From: Zobellia nedashkovskayae
GTDB taxonomy: Bacteria; Bacteroidota; Bacteroidia; Flavobacteriales; Flavobacteriaceae
Length of the DNA: 64,000 bases
Assembly (NCBI RefSeq): GCF_015330125.1
Contig: NZ_JADDXR010000002.1
Span: 3,112,685-3,176,684, forward strand
Direction: 5' to 3'
The translations under genes were made by a program, and so were the position numbers. The notes under the pieces were generated by a model. It worked only from the letters and a program-made list of their open reading frames with translations, had not been told where the DNA came from and did not search any database. Shown piece after piece: positions 61,242 through 64,000 of the stretch; the first letter of the stretch is position 1; the number at the start of each line of letters is the position of its first letter.

Positions 61242-62681
61242 TTAATAGTTTTTCTTAACGAACGGATGTTTCACTTTTGATTTAGGTTCGCGAAAAACCC
61301 AAGGCTTCCAAGTTTCGTAGCGTTCTTTCCATTCTTCCAGTGTTTTAGTAGGATATTTAGAAGAGAGACCGCCTTCCCTAAATTCTTGGGAAACACCTTC
61401 ATCTTTTATAGATTTTCTCCAAACATATAATTCTTCCAAAAGTTTATCCTTAACGTCTCCGTAGTGTAAGTCGTTTGCAAGATTATTCAATTCGTAAGGG
61501 TCTTTTTCAATATCGAAAAGCTCAAACTCAGGCTTTGTTGGAGCAAAGAATTTGGCTTGGTTTTCATTAAGTTTTCCTTCCATATACATGATGTTCATCT
61601 CGGCCAACATAGGATACATATCCTCTTTATAACCGCTGTATTGCAACCATGCACGCTCTGGCATTAAATTATGGATTAATTTATATTTTTTAGAGCGAAT
61701 AGTACGCATAGCATCATGAGTGCCGCCCATTCTACCTCTTGCAGCAAAAATGTATTCTCGGTTCTTGGATTCTTCTTGAAAGAGGTTTTTCCCTTGTAAC
61801 TCATGTCTTGGTTTGGCTCCTGTAACGTCTAGAATAGTAGCGGTAATATCAATAGTCTGGACCATATCTGTATTTACTTGAGCAGGTGCAACTTTGCCAG
61901 GCCATTTTATAATCATTGGCACTTGAAGACCTGGGTCATATAAAAATTGTTTTCCACGGATATGACATCGGCCGTTATCTCCAATCAGAAAAATCAAGGT
62001 GTTTTCGGCGAGACCTTCTTTGTCTAATCGTTTTAGGATACCTCCAATTTCGCGATCACAGACTTGCATTTGTTCTAGACCATTAGCCCAATCGCGTCTG
62101 GCAAAAGGTGTATCTGCATAGTAGGGTGGAAGCTCTACTTTAGCAGGGTCAATAGGGTTTTTAGGGTCTCTGTTCCAAGCTCTGTGGGTTCCTCCTAATG
62201 TTATCTGAGCGAAAAAAGGTTGACCTTTTTTACGTTCTTTCCAATCCTTACCCATAAACCCTAAATCGCCACTAAAATTGGCGTCAGTTTTGTTATAGAT
62301 CATTAAAGCAGTGAAATACCCAGCTTCTTTTAATAGAACCGGCATCGGTTCAATATCGTAAGGTAAAGGGTTTTTGTCTTCTTTGGCCGTTCTATGCTGT
62401 TGGGCGCCAATGTAATTTTGGTGGTAGCCTGTAAGCATTGCCGAACGAGAAGTTGAACAAACCGGCGAGGTACAAAAAGCGTTAGTGTAGCGTATGCCTT
62501 CTGAAGCTAATTTGTCCGTCACGGGCGTTTCTATTCCCGGAGTACCGTAGCAGCCTAAGTCAAGACCCCAATCTTCCAACATGATCCAAACAATGTTTGG
62601 ACGGGCTTTAGTATTGCTTTGTGCCATCATATTGCATGGCATTAAAATAAGCGCTAATAAAAATGTTTTAATCAGCTTCAT
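61242..62681 (-). CDS. Family S1 sulfatase with variant active-site motif
   Basis: 479 aa with signal peptide MKLIKTFLLALILMPCNMMA. The formylglycine motif reads C75-S-T-S-R (TSPVCSTSRSAMLTGYHQNY), with Thr where Pro or Ala is usual. The first metal site is WIMLEDWG (Glu-Asp, not Asp-Asp). The second metal-site segment is FLIGDNGRCHIRGKQFLYDP, and VPMIIKWP is normal. It is probably active on a galactan sulfate. It lies 40 bp after the GH97 gene and 14 bp before GH2. Confidence 0.9.
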   Translation of the reverse strand: MKLIKTFLLALILMPCNMMAQSNTKARPNIVWIMLEDWGLDLGCYGTPGIETPVTDKLASEGIRYTNAFCTSPVCSTSRSAMLTGYHQNYIGAQQHRTAKEDKNPLPYDIEPMPVLLKEAGYFTALMIYNKTDANFSGDLGFMGKDWKERKKGQPFFAQITLGGTHRAWNRDPKNPIDPAKVELPPYYADTPFARRDWANGLEQMQVCDREIGGILKRLDKEGLAENTLIFLIGDNGRCHIRGKQFLYDPGLQVPMIIKWPGKVAPAQVNTDMVQTIDITATILDVTGAKPRHELQGKNLFQEESKNREYIFAARGRMGGTHDAMRTIRSKKYKLIHNLMPERAWLQYSGYKEDMYPMLAEMNIMYMEGKLNENQAKFFAPTKPEFELFDIEKDPYELNNLANDLHYGDVKDKLLEELYVWRKSIKDEGVSQEFREGGLSSKYPTKTLEEWKERYETWKPWVFREPKSKVKHPFVKKNY

Positions 62682-62721
62682 ACGTAATGGTTCTAAGTAT
62701 AGGTTCTAAATTTTTTAGACT

Positions 62722-64000
62722 TTATTTTTTGATAAATTTAATGGTAGCACCACCGTGTTCGGCAAGCTGAATAATTATCGTTTTATCTTTAGAAACTGTT
62801 TCGGTACGTTTTTTAAAGGGCACTGCTGTGTCCCACTGTCTTAAATCGGTTTCTTTATTAAGTCCTTTTAAATCAATGCGCTCGGCTTCGGTATCGTCAG
62901 TAAAGATTTCCGCGGTGTACTCGCCATCGCCTAAAAAACTACAATCGATAATCATTTTCTGGGCAGCTCCACTTCGTAGAACGCCTAAATACCAATCATT
63001 GTCCGTGCGTCTAGCTATAGCTGCCAATTCTCCAATTTTACTTTGAGGTAATACAAAGGTTTCATCCCAGACAGAAGGTACGGTCTTAATAAAACCCAAA
63101 GCGGGCTGAAAACTTTTGGTTTTTAAAAGGAATTGGGTGTTTTCTGCAATACAATTAAAAGGAGAATAAAAAGTTACCAAAGTAGCTAATTGATGCGCCC
63201 ATGTGGTTTCTCCTGGCTCGGTAAACCCAAGCGGTGTATAATCACCATGACCGGTTACGTATCTCGTAAACGGCAATGCAGCATTGTGAGAAGCGGTTAA
63301 AGGACCTTCTTTCATATGGTTTACCTCTAAACCTCTTATGCCTTCACGCGTAACTTCGTTGGGATAAGTGCGATATTCTCCGGAGCTTTGTTGGCAACCA
63401 TGAAAATTGACCATCAATTGTCTTTCCGCTGCTTTTCTTAATAATGCTTCATCAAAAGATATGATGCTTTTGCTCTGGCCGTTCATAAAATCGACTTTTA
63501 CCCCAACGGCGCCGGTTTGTTTTACGCTATCTAAAAAATGCCCCATTACAGCATAATCGTCTTCAGGAAAATTGATTTCCTTGGAATGCTTCCATACAAA
63601 AATGCCGATTCCTTTTTCTTTCGCATAGTTGGAGAGTTCCGTCACCTTAGTCCATTTATTTGGCCACCTTTCCCAGCCTTCGTCTACCATGGAATATGAA
63701 AAGTCTAGCGCCTGAGCGTCATCAACCATATCATGTTCTTCTTTATAGTTGACATATTTTCCAGACCACCAGTGCCAAACGGATTTTCCGGGTTTAATCC
63801 AGTCGGTGTCCGTAAATAACTTGGGGTCGGGAGCAGGGTTTAACGATGCTACCATGGTATTGTTGGCCAAATCGTTTAAAGTGTCTGCCAATAAAATACA
63901 GCGCCATGGTGTGGTTACATTGCCCGAAACATCAAAACCGGTATCACCTTCTTCAAAATTGGCCTTAAAGGTGTTGTTACCAACAGCTTCCAAACGCATA
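62722..64000 (-). CDS. GH97 family glycoside hydrolase (5' part outside window)
   Basis: 425 residues of the C-terminal two thirds are present. Family length is ~650-700 aa, and the Met at the window edge is internal. GH97 marks are PWRCILLADTLNDLANNTMV, KPGKSVWHWWSGK, the barrel strand GVKVDFMNGQSK and NFHGCQQSSGEYRTYPNEVT. The Asp in KVDF matches the nucleophile of the retaining GH97 branch (alpha-galactosidase type) rather than inverting SusB-type alpha-glucosidases. It is likely periplasmic and the first visible gene of the PUL B run. Confidence 0.88.
   Translation of the reverse strand, partial: MRLEAVGNNTFKANFEEGDTGFDVSGNVTTPWRCILLADTLNDLANNTMVASLNPAPDPKLFTDTDWIKPGKSVWHWWSGKYVNYKEEHDMVDDAQALDFSYSMVDEGWERWPNKWTKVTELSNYAKEKGIGIFVWKHSKEINFPEDDYAVMGHFLDSVKQTGAVGVKVDFMNGQSKSIISFDEALLRKAAERQLMVNFHGCQQSSGEYRTYPNEVTREGIRGLEVNHMKEGPLTASHNAALPFTRYVTGHGDYTPLGFTEPGETTWAHQLATLVTFYSPFNCIAENTQFLLKTKSFQPALGFIKTVPSVWDETFVLPQSKIGELAAIARRTDNDWYLGVLRSGAAQKMIIDCSFLGDGEYTAEIFTDDTEAERIDLKGLNKETDLRQWDTAVPFKKRTETVSKDKTIIIQLAEHGGATIKFIKK

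Noticed and set aside
1..64000. CRISPR arrays, tRNA/rRNA genes, insertion sequences, prophage
   Set aside because: Read for regular spaced repeats, cloverleaf-like ends, transposase or integrase motifs and target duplications; none were seen. A tRNA or CRISPR search program could confirm this.

Overview
The window looks like chromosomal DNA of a marine, alga-associated member of the Bacteroidota, most likely Flavobacteriaceae (Zobellia/Maribacter-like). The reasons are direct: an AT-rich sequence, type IX secretion (T9SS) sorting tails, two SusC/SusD pairs, five type-I sulfatases, a GH16 beta-agarase, GH29, GH2, GH97 and GH117-like enzymes, A-rich leaders instead of Shine-Dalgarno sites, and a J-protein/CbpM pair. 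No tRNA, rRNA, transposase, integrase or CRISPR array was seen. The first and last genes run off the window.

Layout. (1) 1-4475: end of a secreted FG-GAP/ASPIC protein, then a tandem DUF1080 lipoprotein translationally coupled to a Tat-exported Gfo/Idh/MocA oxidoreductase, closed by a strong terminator. (2) 4518-7796: a LacI-type regulator and a T9SS-secreted vanadium haloperoxidase/PAP2 protein, apparently one operon. (3) 7999-15870: stress-type genes (DUF3891, large HPII-type catalase, SDR, VOC, DUF421, two DUF2383/ferritin-like proteins, small unknowns). (4) 15888-18511: outer-membrane phospholipase A and a TPR/LuxR-type regulator. (5) 18834-29054: polysaccharide utilization locus (PUL) A, with GH29, SusC, SusD, a surface glycan-binding lipoprotein and a lipoprotein GH16 beta-agarase. 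(6) 29313-30510: CbpA-like J-protein and CbpM-like modulator. (7) 30811-39665: two sulfatases convergent with a second SusC/SusD pair. (8) 40228-46142: two two-component systems, one a five-PAS kinase plus CheY-like regulator, the other a kinase plus sigma-54 activator. (9) 46336-49188: two Rnk/GreA-type proteins around a small Cys protein and glutamate dehydrogenase. (10) 49279-64000: nine minus-strand genes of PUL B: GH97, sulfatase, GH2, GH43/117-clan propeller, GH117-like, two sulfatases, GH9-like, lactonase.

How it fits together (inference). PULs A and B look like machinery for sulfated red-algal galactans (agar/porphyran type). Surface GH16 cuts the chain and SusC/D imports oligosaccharides. 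Sulfatases, GH29 (possibly an alpha-L-galactosidase), GH117-like, GH2 and GH97 then trim them. The DUF1080/oxidoreductase pair and the exported lactonase suggest extra oxidative sugar steps.

The most interesting loose ends are: the GH9-like enzyme without the usual catalytic motif; a GH2 enzyme with a domain inserted in its sugar-binding domain; two sulfatases that share unusual active-site variants; a possible RNA switch and leader ORF before susC of PUL A; and a good sigma-54-type promoter directly after the sigma-54 activator gene.
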